64,000 nucleotides of DNA, from assembly GCA_034008185.1 (NCBI GenBank), contig CM067081.1, positions 20,459,821 through 20,523,820 of the forward strand, given 5' to 3'. Source of the stretch: Gorsachius magnificus (taxonomy: Eukaryota; Chordata; Aves; Pelecaniformes; Ardeidae). A program made the position numbers and the translations under genes. Positions within the stretch are counted from its first letter, which is position 1. Every line of letters begins with the position of its first letter. The notes under the pieces were generated by a model, which worked only from the letters and a program-made list of their open reading frames with translations, was not told the origin of the DNA and did not search any database. Of the stretch, positions 1-52,975 are shown piece after piece.

Positions 1-3000
1 TGACTGCGTCTGCAGACTTCCCATTACTACAGAGATGCCGCCAGGCCTGCCCTGTTACTGAGTGACCCGCGGATCCTTCTCCTTTCTAGCCCAGTTTCCC
101 CTCTTGCCATAGAAAGCCATCAGTGCTCCCTTTGGAAAGGAGCAGAGTTGTGCAGCCAACTGTTGCCCTGAAAAAAACAAAAGAAAAAAAAAAAAACACC
201 CCATAGCTGCCCAACAGCATAGAAGTAGGGAAGGAAAAAAAGAAGAGAAAAGCTATTACTTATGACAAGCAATTTTATGGGAGAGTTGATGCCTTCAGAA
301 GCACAGTCAGGAGTTTAGGGGAAAAACTTCTCATCGGCGGTAAGAGCTTCATGGCACACGGCGAGCTCCTCTGTGGCGCTTGGCTGGGCAAGCCAGCAGC
401 GTGGCAGCGAGCTGGCCCTCTGCTCTCCTCTAACGCAGCCCAGGGACGGAGGCGGTGTGGGAGCTGGGTGGCAACGCAGACTCTTTCTTCCCTGTACAGC
501 GTGACCCAAAGCTGTGGGCCTGGCTCGCTACATGGCCACGCGTCCCAGCAGGACCCTCTGAGGAGGGTGCGGTGCGCTGTGTGCTCCCAAAACGTGTCAG
601 ATGAACAGGAGGTGCCGACACGAACGTTCTCCTTGACAGACGCAGCCCCAGGGGGTAACCGCTGCACGCTGCAGCGAGGCTGGACCATTTTTAAAGTCTT
701 TTTCCTAGCTGCCACTCGTGATCTAACACCATCAGCTATGTCCCCTCACCCACGTGTTCCCCTCGTGCATTCAATTCCCCCTTTTCTTACAACAGCCATG
801 GGGCCAAGTACCTGGGGCTTTCCTGGGTCGCGGGGATACCAAGACCAAGACCTGGAGATGAGCTGTGCCTTACACCCTGCTATTTTTTGAGCCCCACTGA
901 AGTTTAAGACATACTTAAGGTCACCCAAGGCCTGCTTCACATGAAGCCCCATTTTCTTCACGTATCTAAAAATTAACAGACGCAGGCACGGGCATTTTTC
1001 ATCTCGCTGGACTGAAGTAAAGGCACCTTCCAAACCACAAGAGCTGACAAGTCAGTGCATCCATCAGCCCATCTGAATGTAAATTGTCCATGTCACTGGG
1101 CTCCAGTTTCTTCTGCAGGGCTTGGAGCTACTGCTGCATGCGCAGAAGGTGGCCACAGCTTTACGGATCAGATCCCCAGTTTGTTTTGCTAAGAGTGAGC
1201 CCAGGACTCAGCTTTTACTGAGCGCCGCTCACTGCTCATTCACTGCTCAGAACAGAAACCACAGGAAGGCACAGCTTCCATGTTCTTGCTGCAGCAGATT
1301 TCTTTGCCAGGAAAAACATTTTTACACTTTTTTTTTGGTATGTTTTAACAGTTGCTATTTCTACATTATCTATTCCTGAGATTATTTCCTGTGGGAAAGA
1401 TTTCATATTTTTAATTCCAATATTAATTTTAGTAACGGTTGCCATTTTCTGCCAATGTTTCTGCATTTTGGGATAGAATCAAATTATATGTTCTAAATTC
1501 CTCTTCTTGTTACAGTTTCTCTAGGAAAGCTTTAAGGCAGTTATTTCATACCTCAAAAATCACAGGGAAAAGAATTTTCTTACATTTCTGAGACTGATTT
1601 TCCATCAAGTTCCGGGCTATCGCCTGCTTCCTGCAGTTAACCTCATTCTTCCATTTCCATTTAAAAGTCTCATGCTTCTCTCCCTCATTTAGCTTTCATG
1701 TTATTCAAGCTAGGAACCTGGTTGGTACTTCTAGTGCTAGTCCCTTTGCATCCAACCAGGAATAATTTGCTTATCAAGAATCGTTGCTGCTTCTTGGCAA
1801 ATCTGGCTGTGCCACAGAATACAGGTATGAAAGGCTGCAGAGGCCCGTTCTGTTCCTGGGCCACTGGCACCCGTGCGTTGCAAAGTTTCCATTCTGGAAA
1901 CAGCAATTACTTACATTTTTTGAGGCAATTATTTAGGCTTTTGTACAGGCAGTAAGTGGTGTTACTGCGCAGACGTGTCTTTGCTGAAACCCAGGAAAGA
2001 AATTCCTGTCTCGCCGAGATCGGCAGCAGGCTCAACCTTCACTGAGGAGTTCGGATTACATCTCAAGTGTCACCTGTGCCCTTACCCAAGAACACTACTT
2101 CAGAATTAATAAACTCCTTACTTTCAGTCAGGAGTAAATACATCTAAGGGGTTTTTTGGTTGTTTATTTTTTAAAGGATGATTTTCTTTTAAACAAACAT
2201 TGAATTAATATAACTTCTTAAAGGAAGTTATTAGATGCTTTTTGCAGGAAGTTCAGCAGAACCGAGAATGCTTAGAGCCAGTCCCAATATATGGCATCTT
2301 GTTTATATGTCCAAATTTCACAAAATTTACTCCAAGTTTCTGTTTACCGCTGAAGTGTCTAAGAAAGATGTGAGCCTTCTAGAGACACTGCCAGATAAGC
2401 TGGAGAAGATTCGTTTTCCCAATCAATTCTTCTTTAGGTGAAATGGGAGTTGGCTCCTGCTCCCTGCAGCACAGATTTTAAATGAGCAATATATTCACTG
2501 TGGAAACACCTGTTTCCTTCTGGGCCAACTTATCTTGTTTTGCTTAGCTGCAATTTGCTGGTCAATTATTTGCATTTTAGAAATACATCCGAGGCAACAG
2601 CCAGAGGGGGCAAGCACGCTGGTTGTGGTTGCCCTGGCAGAGCCACTACTGCAGAGGAAGCGACTGTGCAGAATTTTATGCCATCTACTGACTCAGTCAC
2701 ACCAAAGCAAGTTTTAACCTGGGAATCTTGCCCCTCATTCTCAAGGGCCACGAGGACAGAAGAAATTGTCTTAATGTACCCAGAGATGCCGCATCAAATG
2801 CTGCAGGAGAGGGGAGATTTGGATCTCGTGTTTGTAACTCAAACCCATCACTAACATTACAAAACCAAATCCATTAAAAATTCTGCCTTAAAATAGGCAG
2901 AAATTATCCTTTTCAAGAACACACAGTGCATTTTAGATTTTGATTCAGATTTTTAATAAATTGTGCCAGTAGAAGCTTTCAAAGGCAATGATATATCAAT

Positions 3001-4599
3001 AAATAACAGTTAAATTGAGTTCCTGAGAAAGAACCTACCACATGAAAGAATGTCAGATAGATGTAAATAACAAAAAAATGGCATTACTATATAAAAAAGC
3101 AGTAATACTGAATCTTACATGAACTGTCACAACACAAGCACTGCATACCTCAGAACATTCCTTTCATACAAATGTAAACAAATACACAATCATTTTTGCT
3201 TAGTTTAGGCTGATGAATTTATATGTTGTTGCTTAGATATCTAAACAATGGATAGGATAGGATATGCTAAAACATTAAGGAATAATATGTGGAATAATAT
3301 ACGGAAAAAATAATGAAGCTCCAGATTTAAAAATAAAATAAAGCAAAAACACATTAAAGGAGTGTTTTCCTCAGATGTTATTACGTCAATCACTTTAAAT
3401 AGGACTGTTACACTAATCTGAATTAAGGATTTTTGTGTGTGTTTACTTATTTAGTTATATATAATATATATGCAAATACGTATGGCTTAATTATCTTTAG
3501 TATTCTGATATCGCCTTGAATAATTCTCACTTATACATATAAGAAAAATGCGTATTTTAACATCGTTAAGAATTGATATTTCAAAGTAGCCTATAATTTG
3601 ACAGAAATGCAGGACTATTGTGCTCCATCACAGCAACATTTTTACCTACAGATGACAGGACAGAATGACCTGTGAACAATGCCAACATTTTCAGATGTCA
3701 GTGCCTAAAACATTAGGATCCTAAACGGATACACAGCCAGCCACGCGTAGGGATGTCATGTCTGGAAAAGCCACGTACCTCCAGGTTCCGCAGATGTCCG
3801 TGGAGCTGCACGCGCTCAACATCAGCCTCATCGCACTTTGGATCTCCATGCGTTGCAGGAGCACAGCGTTAGGCATTCTGTTTTGAAGACGCTGAGCTAC
3901 ATATGTTAGTACTGGTGCTCTGCGTTACTGCTAGTATTAAACAACGGACACTGTGCTGCACACTGCGTGAATAAGCCCGGTCTAGGCTGTTGCCACAAAT
4001 CAGCTTTGTAGTAACAGTCTTGCTATTGATCCTTCGTGGGGAAACGTGTGTGCCGATGATACGTGTTTACTAAAATGATCTATTACATCAGACCACAAAA
4101 TCACTATTCAGTTGTAACCTTTGCAATCTGTTTTACAAAATTAATATTGGATACAATCATAAGAGGAAACCACCCACACAATACATTATCAACACACGGT
4201 TTAAAACGGTCTAATTTTAGACCCTTAGTAAAAACGGATCCACAGGACCTGCCTGTGAATGGCAAGAAAAGGCCATTTCAAATAGAAAAACACTGCTCAT
4301 GCAACATTCTTCACACACTAGACATTGAAATCACACCCAAATTGTCACTTGCTCACACTTTCTATTACACTCCAATAAGCAGAAGGAAATAAAGCAGCTT
4401 TAAGGTTATGTCACAATTCTGAAATGTGGAAAATACATATAATAAACAAAAATCACGGTGCGAATACAATGGCATCAGTAAATTTAGAAAATTAGAGAGC
4501 AGGTTTTTTTTTTTTCATTTTTCTTTTTTTTCTTTTTTCTTTCTTACATTATTGCACAGAGACCTTTCATCACATGTTCTTCAGCTTTATGCATCTTCC
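1..4599. other. Downstream flank of LATS2 (distal 3' UTR or intergenic)
   Basis: No exon or RNA gene is recognised here. A GC-richer patch lies at about 300-900, where open frames on both strands look like chance. An AT-rich stretch runs from about 2880 to 3600. An A-rich tract sits at 174-198. A T-rich pyrimidine tract at 4504-4550 is A-rich on the LATS2 strand. In human the next gene on this side is XPO4, on the same strand. None of its N-terminal protein is visible. Confidence 0.6.
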
Positions 4600-4610
4600 T
4601 AAATGTGAAT

Positions 4611-4618
4611 TAAGTGCT
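4611..4618 (-). promoter_or_regulatory. miR-302/372/373 family 8-mer seed site 2
   Basis: A second AGCACTTA on the minus strand, 109 nt downstream of the first. Its spacing and identity support a real 3' UTR element, but it counts only in transcripts that read past the 4734-4729 poly(A) signal. Confidence 0.45.
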
Positions 4619-4719
4619 ATGGATAAAATAAAAACGTAGAAAAGAAGAACAGCAGCATGATTTGTCAAAGTTAATCCCTATAATTTAGTAGGAAAAAAAC
4701 CCCTGCTATAAACAAAATA

Positions 4720-4727
4720 TAAGTGCT
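4720..4727 (-). promoter_or_regulatory. miR-302/372/373 family 8-mer seed site 1
   Basis: The minus strand reads AGCACTTA, a perfect match to seed nucleotides 2-8 (AAGUGCU) plus the A opposite nucleotide 1. LATS2 is an established miR-372/373 target in human cells. The site begins two nucleotides past the AATAAA, so use of that poly(A) signal would leave it at the very end of the mRNA. Confidence 0.5.
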
Positions 4728-4728
4728 C

Positions 4729-4734
4729 TTTATT
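4729..4734 (-). terminator. Candidate proximal poly(A) signal AATAAA of LATS2
   Basis: A canonical hexamer on the minus strand, 351 nt past the LATS2 stop codon. Cleavage 10-30 nt further on would fall near 4719-4700, just after or within the first miR-302-family site. Nothing in the sequence alone proves that it is used. Confidence 0.5.
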
Positions 4735-5084
4735 CATTTAAAAAATAATGCTGACAGTTGCAGAAGTCTGTAAATTTTAATCTGAGTAGGGGGACGCTGA
4801 CCTCAAATAAAAATAGGCCTAGAAATGATAGACTTCTGGTCTTGCAGATTTTGGTGAAGACCAGGATTTCAAGTGTAATTATCAACAAAGTTATTTACAG
4901 TAAAACTGACCTGAACTTTCAAGAGTGCCATTTTTAGGACCTGGCCCTGCAAGCTTCTGGCTCCCCAGGATGACTCCAGCCTCAGCTGAAGTTACACCTG
5001 AACAAGCGCTGCAGGATCAGCTCCTAAAGGATCAGTTAAAGGCCCTACTAGATTTGAGATTACTGGAGTACTCTATACAATAAT

Positions 5085-47987
<42,903 letters not shown>

Positions 47988-49374
47988 TGTTAATCCAGTT
48001 TTCTCTGAGCATAAATACAGCTTTATTCCTAGTTTTCTTAAATTACTTTATTTCAAAAAAGTGTTGCTTGATGGTATCAATTTCTTGTAAACATCATAAT
48101 CCTTCAAAGAGAAAAAGAAAAGGCAAAATTCTCAAAAAACTTCTGCCAATGTTTTACTTCAGCTCGTGATCTTCACGTTTCCTACAAAAAATGAAAATCC
48201 TTGGAATTATCATTTTGCAGAATGACAGCGTCTGAAACAAAAGAAAATAGAAAGTACATGCAATTAAGTTGATACTGTAAATGCCTCTGAAGGGACAGCA
48301 TGACAATTAATCAAGTGAAAGTAAATCAGTTTAACCTATTAAGCTGTCACAGCTGGATTCCCTTTAATGATTTTCACTTTATCAGTTTTCAAGAATAGGA
48401 TTCCAAAAAGGCTTTCTCAACATAATCAATAAATAATCCATTTTTCTTTAAAGTTTCATTTTCAAAATAAAATTAAAACTACAGTGTTTAAGAATTTTGC
48501 AGCACCTAACTGCAGCACGTTTCCCACCCAATTGCATAACCAAATCCTGGACAAGCCTATCCTATTTCATAATTAGGGAAGAGTATGTTCATGAAATGTT
48601 TTTCCCCCACTTAAGATTTTGTTTGTTTTACATTAGCTGAGCTCAGTTTCAGAAGTTTATGAAAAAGATTTATAGTGGAAATATTGATGACTCTAACCAT
48701 AGCAACTTCTACTATTTCAATAACAAAGTGAGTAACAGAAATACAAGATATTTTGCCTTTCCACGTGAGTGTCTTAGCAAAGCCTGAAGGTAAGAATTCT
48801 CCCCAGAACTGGAAGAAGGGGCGAAAAAAAATTAGGGGGTGGGGTGGGTATATGATACTTCATTAGCTGTGCCTTATAGGGAATAAAGGGAAAAGAGGGG
48901 TAGATGAAACTACTCAGTAACAGCAGAAGAGGCAGAACCAGCTCAGTTAGCATCCCAACACAGAAAAAAGGAAAGACTTTGAGACAGCTTTATGCACCTC
49001 TTCTGACATGCTGCAGGGAACAACTACGCAGCACAGCTGAGAGACTCAAACTTGTGACTGCCATGCAGCATGAAGTTACAACAAGAATCCTACCTTAACT
49101 AAGTCTTCACGGCATCACCGTAATAGAAACATTCAATAATGGCGCATTCAGAAGAGGATGAAAAAGATAACTTAATCAGAACTGTCATCTCGCTATTGAT
49201 GATGCTTACCCAAGTCTGCTTCTGCTGCTGATATTAGCACTTACAAAGTGACTCATGAATGGTGCTCAAGCCACTTTCTTGGGAAGGTTAGAATTTTGTT
49301 CAGTTGTTTTCAGATTGCAGATACAGAAGATGGTAAGACACTGTATGTTCCTCTTGGTCACTCAGAAATTGATT

Positions 49375-49378
<4 letters not shown>

Positions 49379-49405
<27 letters not shown>
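49379..49405. repeat. T27 homopolymer
   Basis: An uninterrupted run of 27 T in intron 1, which is poly(A) on the transcribed LATS2 strand. No element body is recognised next to it. Confidence 0.85.
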
Positions 49406-49409
<4 letters not shown>

Positions 49410-51950
49410 GTGCTTCACTTCTGATCATAGCACATTCATTGTTGGAAAGTGTTTCTCCAGAAAGTATTGTTCATTTTCACATGCTCATACTAAAACACAA
49501 CTCACTGCGACAACTCTTCCTGCAATAGCTACAGTACTTCCCAACAAAACAACTACTTCCATACCTTTACCATCACTTCTCACCACCAAATGAACAGCTT
49601 ACTATTATGAAGGTCAAGAGAATCTGGACACCTTTGAAACCCATCACCACTTCCTCATTAGTAGAGTCCACTTCAAGATTTCCTTTACAATCAAGGACTG
49701 AAAATGCAACAGTGAAGTCAGACGCCAGATTCTTTCACGATGGTTCACCAGTTTGAAATGCAGGAGCACAGACTAATCACCCGAGATATGGTCTACATGT
49801 TATGTTCTTACAACACATGCCATATACTCTGATGGCAAACTTCTGTACAGTATAACATCAGTCCAGATCCACATCTTAGCTGAAAGGTGGTAGAGGTCTA
49901 CACTGAAAGCTCTAGGATCAAACTACTTGAGAACACAGAATGAAGGGCACCTGTGTCAACCTCTTTTGCTAAGATTTAAATGCTCAGTTAAATAAAAGAC
50001 ATAAATAAAATTTATTTGAGATCTTGAGCTCCTCCACTAGGTACTCTCTAAGGATATCCTGCAACCCTAACTCATACAGGACTAAGAGTGACATTAATGC
50101 CTACAACCACATTGGACAGGGTTTGTCACTTGTTTTAAGGGGATTGCTAAAGCTGTTTGTCTAGATTTTGACATTTCTACAACCAACATCAGCTGTTAGT
50201 CAATAACAGATCAATTTTTCATTGTTCTCAATGAAGACAAAAGCGACTGAATGATCCCAAGAACAGAATTTTGTCTACTTAGAATATAGCAAAAGATAAT
50301 ACACAGCTTTGTTAAAAATAACAATAGCACTGCAGCCTTTTTAGGATTACATCATAACCAGCTAGTGCTTAAAAGCTACAGAGCAACTAATTGGTCTATA
50401 ACTGTCTGTCTTTTCCTGACAGCAGCAGGCACCATATGGCTGGGTTTAGGAATCTGGATTGTTCTTCCTTTTCAGTCCCAGTGCCAATCCTCAGGCCTGG
50501 GACATGCTGGAAAAGCTTGCAACCCCCCCACACCTTCTTGCAGCAAAGGACTGCTTTCCCACTTACACACATGCTTCACATAAAGAACTTTTGTGACCTT
50601 TAGCCTAAGCTCAAGTCTAATAATGCTAGGTCAAGCCAGCTGGCAACTTCCTCAGCTTACATTTACAATACTGCTAAACCAGAAAGAAATGCTGATCGTT
50701 TAGACAGTATGAATGAGAACAGCAACAACACTAAGTACTGGAGCAAACTGCAAACGTGTTTCATAATTTGCAGAAGGTTTTTTAAACTAAATGTGTATGA
50801 TAAGCCAAGAAATCAGAACATTAAATATTACAGATGATTTACAAAGAAAGACAAGCTGCCTGCTTTTTAAAATCTTCCTATGATTTGCATTTTTAGCAAA
50901 CAATAAAAGGGTGGTATGCTTTAAAAGATACGTAGTGTGTCTAATTGCATCTAAGCATTTCTGACTGTACATCTGGATTTGGATAACTCCTACTTCTAAT
51001 CTGCACCTTGCCTACAGCATGAATGTATCAATAGCCTTCCTGCCATCACGAGAAATGATTTTTCAGGATGATTTTTGAGCTTCAAGCCATTCTGACTAAA
51101 GAATCCTAAGGGTTTTTTCCCCAAAATTTTATAGACTCTGCACTAATCAGAAGCTTGTCCATTACCCTGAAGATATTTCAAACAAGTGCAGCATTACTTC
51201 AATTGCGTGAAGTTAAAACAATTTTTGAATAACTGATTGTATTTCTTCATTTGAGAAATACCAATAGCTGCTCCGACAGCAACCAACCAACCACACTGAA
51301 ATTACTTGCTGATGTCTGTTGTCCCAGCAGCGCTAGCTATTCACTCTCCTGTTTCTTCATTCACCAACAGGCTGCATGTGCTAGTAGCTCTGTGGAGCTG
51401 GGACACAGGCAAGAAGCTACAGCTCTGCTGTATTTCAAGAGCTAAGTCCCAAACCCCAAGCTGGTGAGCTGTTTCCCCATCCATAAACACGCAGGCACTG
51501 TAGTGAGCTGAACTAGCAATCACTGCAGAACGAAGGAGTAAAGTTCTAAGAAACTGCTACAAATGCCTTCTCTCTCTCAGTTTACAGGTATTGCTTTGGG
51601 GTTTTTTGGATCACAAATTCCTGGAAGCAGGGATCATCCAATTTATACTGGAGGACTAAAATTTGGGGGGGTGGGGGTGTTTCAGGAATTTCATTATTAT
51701 ACAAATCAGGCTCCCCTTTGTAAGTGGGCACACGGTGAAAGTGAGAAGAACTGAAGTGAGGATTTTCCCAAAAACCATTCCTCCTCTCCTTCCTCCTGCT
51801 AACAAAACTGTCCAAAAGTAACTCTGTGCCCGCGTCCCACTGCCAACCAAAAGCACCGGCCCAATCCAGCGCTGTGGGAAACAGCTCACCTTCCCCATCC
51901 ACAGCAGACCAGCAGTAATTGACCGCAGAGCCTGGACACTCCAAATAAGC

Positions 51951-51969
51951 TTTTTTTTTTTTTTTTTTT
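51951..51969. repeat. T19 homopolymer at the CpG island edge
   Basis: Nineteen T immediately before the GC-rich island. On the LATS2 strand it is a poly(dA:dT) tract at the 3' side of the island. Such tracts are known to disfavour nucleosomes. Confidence 0.8.
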
Positions 51970-52574
51970 GCGTCATTTGCGCGGGTGCCTTTGCCGGGGA
52001 AGGGGGTATTTCAACACGCACGCCACTCACGAGGCAGGAGAGAGGGTGGCGAAGTGCTGAATTTTGGCAGTGACCTTCAACTGACTGGGAACAACAGGGC
52101 CCCCGCCGCAGCCAGGCGGGACCTCGCGGGCTCTGGGTGCCCCCGTTCGGCTCCCCCCGGCCCTCGCCTCCAGAGCCACCCTCACGGCGACGTCTGGCCC
52201 AGCCGCGTCGCCTCTAACCCCCGCGCCGGCCGGCAGTACCCCCGGGGAACGCGGGCGCCCCAACCCCTTCTCCCCCAGCCCCAAACCCACTCCTTCCGCA
52301 GGCAGAAAGCTCCCAAAACAAACTCCGGCCATTTAACAGCAGCTCCTGGCCTGCTGGGGCACCCCGCGGAGCTTGTCCCCACGGCGAGGGGAGCAAAGCG
52401 GGGGAGAGCCGGGCTGCCCGGCCTGGGTCAGAGGCCTCAGGCGGGCGGGACCCCCCTCCCCCTCCCGCCAGGGCTGCGCTGTCACACGGGTGTCCGGAAA
52501 ATGTCGGAGGGTGCGGGCAGGGCGCCGAGGCTGCCCCCGGGGGGCGCGCGCACACACGGGACGCTCCTCCCGCT

Positions 52575-52598
52575 CCCCCCCCCGCCCCCCGGCACCCC
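52575..52598 (-). other. G-quadruplex motif on the LATS2 strand
   Basis: C-runs of 9, 6 and 4 separated by 1- and 4-nt gaps on the plus strand give G-runs on the minus (LATS2) strand, with the longest run able to supply two tracts. It lies just downstream of the candidate first-exon donor. Confidence 0.5.
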
Positions 52599-52792
52599 GG
52601 GGCAAGCGGGCGCCGCGCCCCCCGCCCCCCCTCCTTCTCTCACCTCCTCGGGGCGCCCAGCGCCGTCGCTCGCCTACCGGTTGCTGTCACGGAACGGCTC
52701 AACGGCGGCGACGACCCCGACGGCGCGGGCCCCACCTCCCCCTTGGCCGTCCCGGGCGCCGGTGCGGGGCGCAGTCGGGACATTTTCCATTC

Positions 52793-52804
52793 GGTCACGT
52801 GACC
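52793..52804. promoter_or_regulatory. Perfect palindromic E-box GGTCACGTGACC
   Basis: A 12-bp perfect palindrome centred on CACGTG, containing GTCACGTGAC. This is the type of site bound by USF and MiT/TFE (CLEAR-like) bHLH-ZIP factors. It sits within the CpG island, about 150 bp upstream of the best first-exon donor. Confidence 0.6.
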
Positions 52805-52828
52805 CGCGGCGCCCGGTCACTCCACTCA

Positions 52829-52847
52829 CCCCCCCCCCGCCCCTCCC
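52829..52847 (-). other. Second G-quadruplex motif on the LATS2 strand
   Basis: The plus strand has C10-G-C4-T-C3, which reads G3-A-G4-C-G10 on the minus strand. It lies between the E-box palindrome and the large hairpin. Confidence 0.5.
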
Positions 52848-52905
52848 GGCGCATACCAGCGGGAGGAGGGGCTTGCAGGGCGGGAAGGGCCGTTACCGGT
52901 TGTCG

Positions 52906-52975
52906 CACCCTGAGGGGACCGGAGGGCGGAGGGGAGGCGTCCGCCTGCCCTCCGCTCTCCGGTCCCCTCAGGGTG
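52906..52975. repeat. Near-perfect inverted repeat (foldback) in the promoter island
   Basis: The left arm 52906-52939 and right arm 52942-52975 are reverse complements over 34 bp with two mismatches, separated by only TC. The arms start CACCCTGAGGGGACC and end GGTCCCCTCAGGGTG. The composition is GC-rich, so the DNA or RNA would fold into a very stable hairpin. It is either in the promoter or in the LATS2 5' UTR, depending on the true start site. Confidence 0.9.

Larger units (their letters stand above)
4600..5084 (-). other. LATS2: LATS2 3' UTR (proximal part; end uncertain)
   Basis: This is transcribed sequence after the stop codon. On the minus strand an AATAAA lies 351 nt after the stop (4734-4729), preceded by an ATTAAA at 4781-4776. 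Two copies of AGCACTTA follow at 4727-4720 and 4618-4611. The second copy, and the fact that human LATS2 carries two miR-372/373 sites in its 3' UTR, suggest that a longer 3' UTR than the first poly(A) signal allows is also made. No other canonical AATAAA is seen on this strand until about 2167. Confidence 0.65.
48005..52643 (-). other. LATS2 intron 1 (5' UTR intron), boundaries partly inferred
   Basis: The interval between the start-codon exon and the CpG island. Mammalian LATS2 also has a non-coding first exon, and only 17 nt of 5' UTR fit in exon 2, so a spliced leader is expected. It contains a T27 tract at 49379-49405, a G-rich run near 48835-48850 and another at 51663-51677. No other gene was recognised. 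Confidence 0.6.

Noticed and set aside
351..890. 179-codon plus-strand open frame with a 146-codon frame on the opposite strand
   Set aside because: Low-complexity-free but unrecognisable translation in a GC-richer patch. Both strands are open, and there is no splice or domain support.
1..4599. 5' end of XPO4 expected from human gene order
   Set aside because: No CpG island and no N-terminal XPO4 coding sequence were seen. The gap between the genes is likely larger than this flank.
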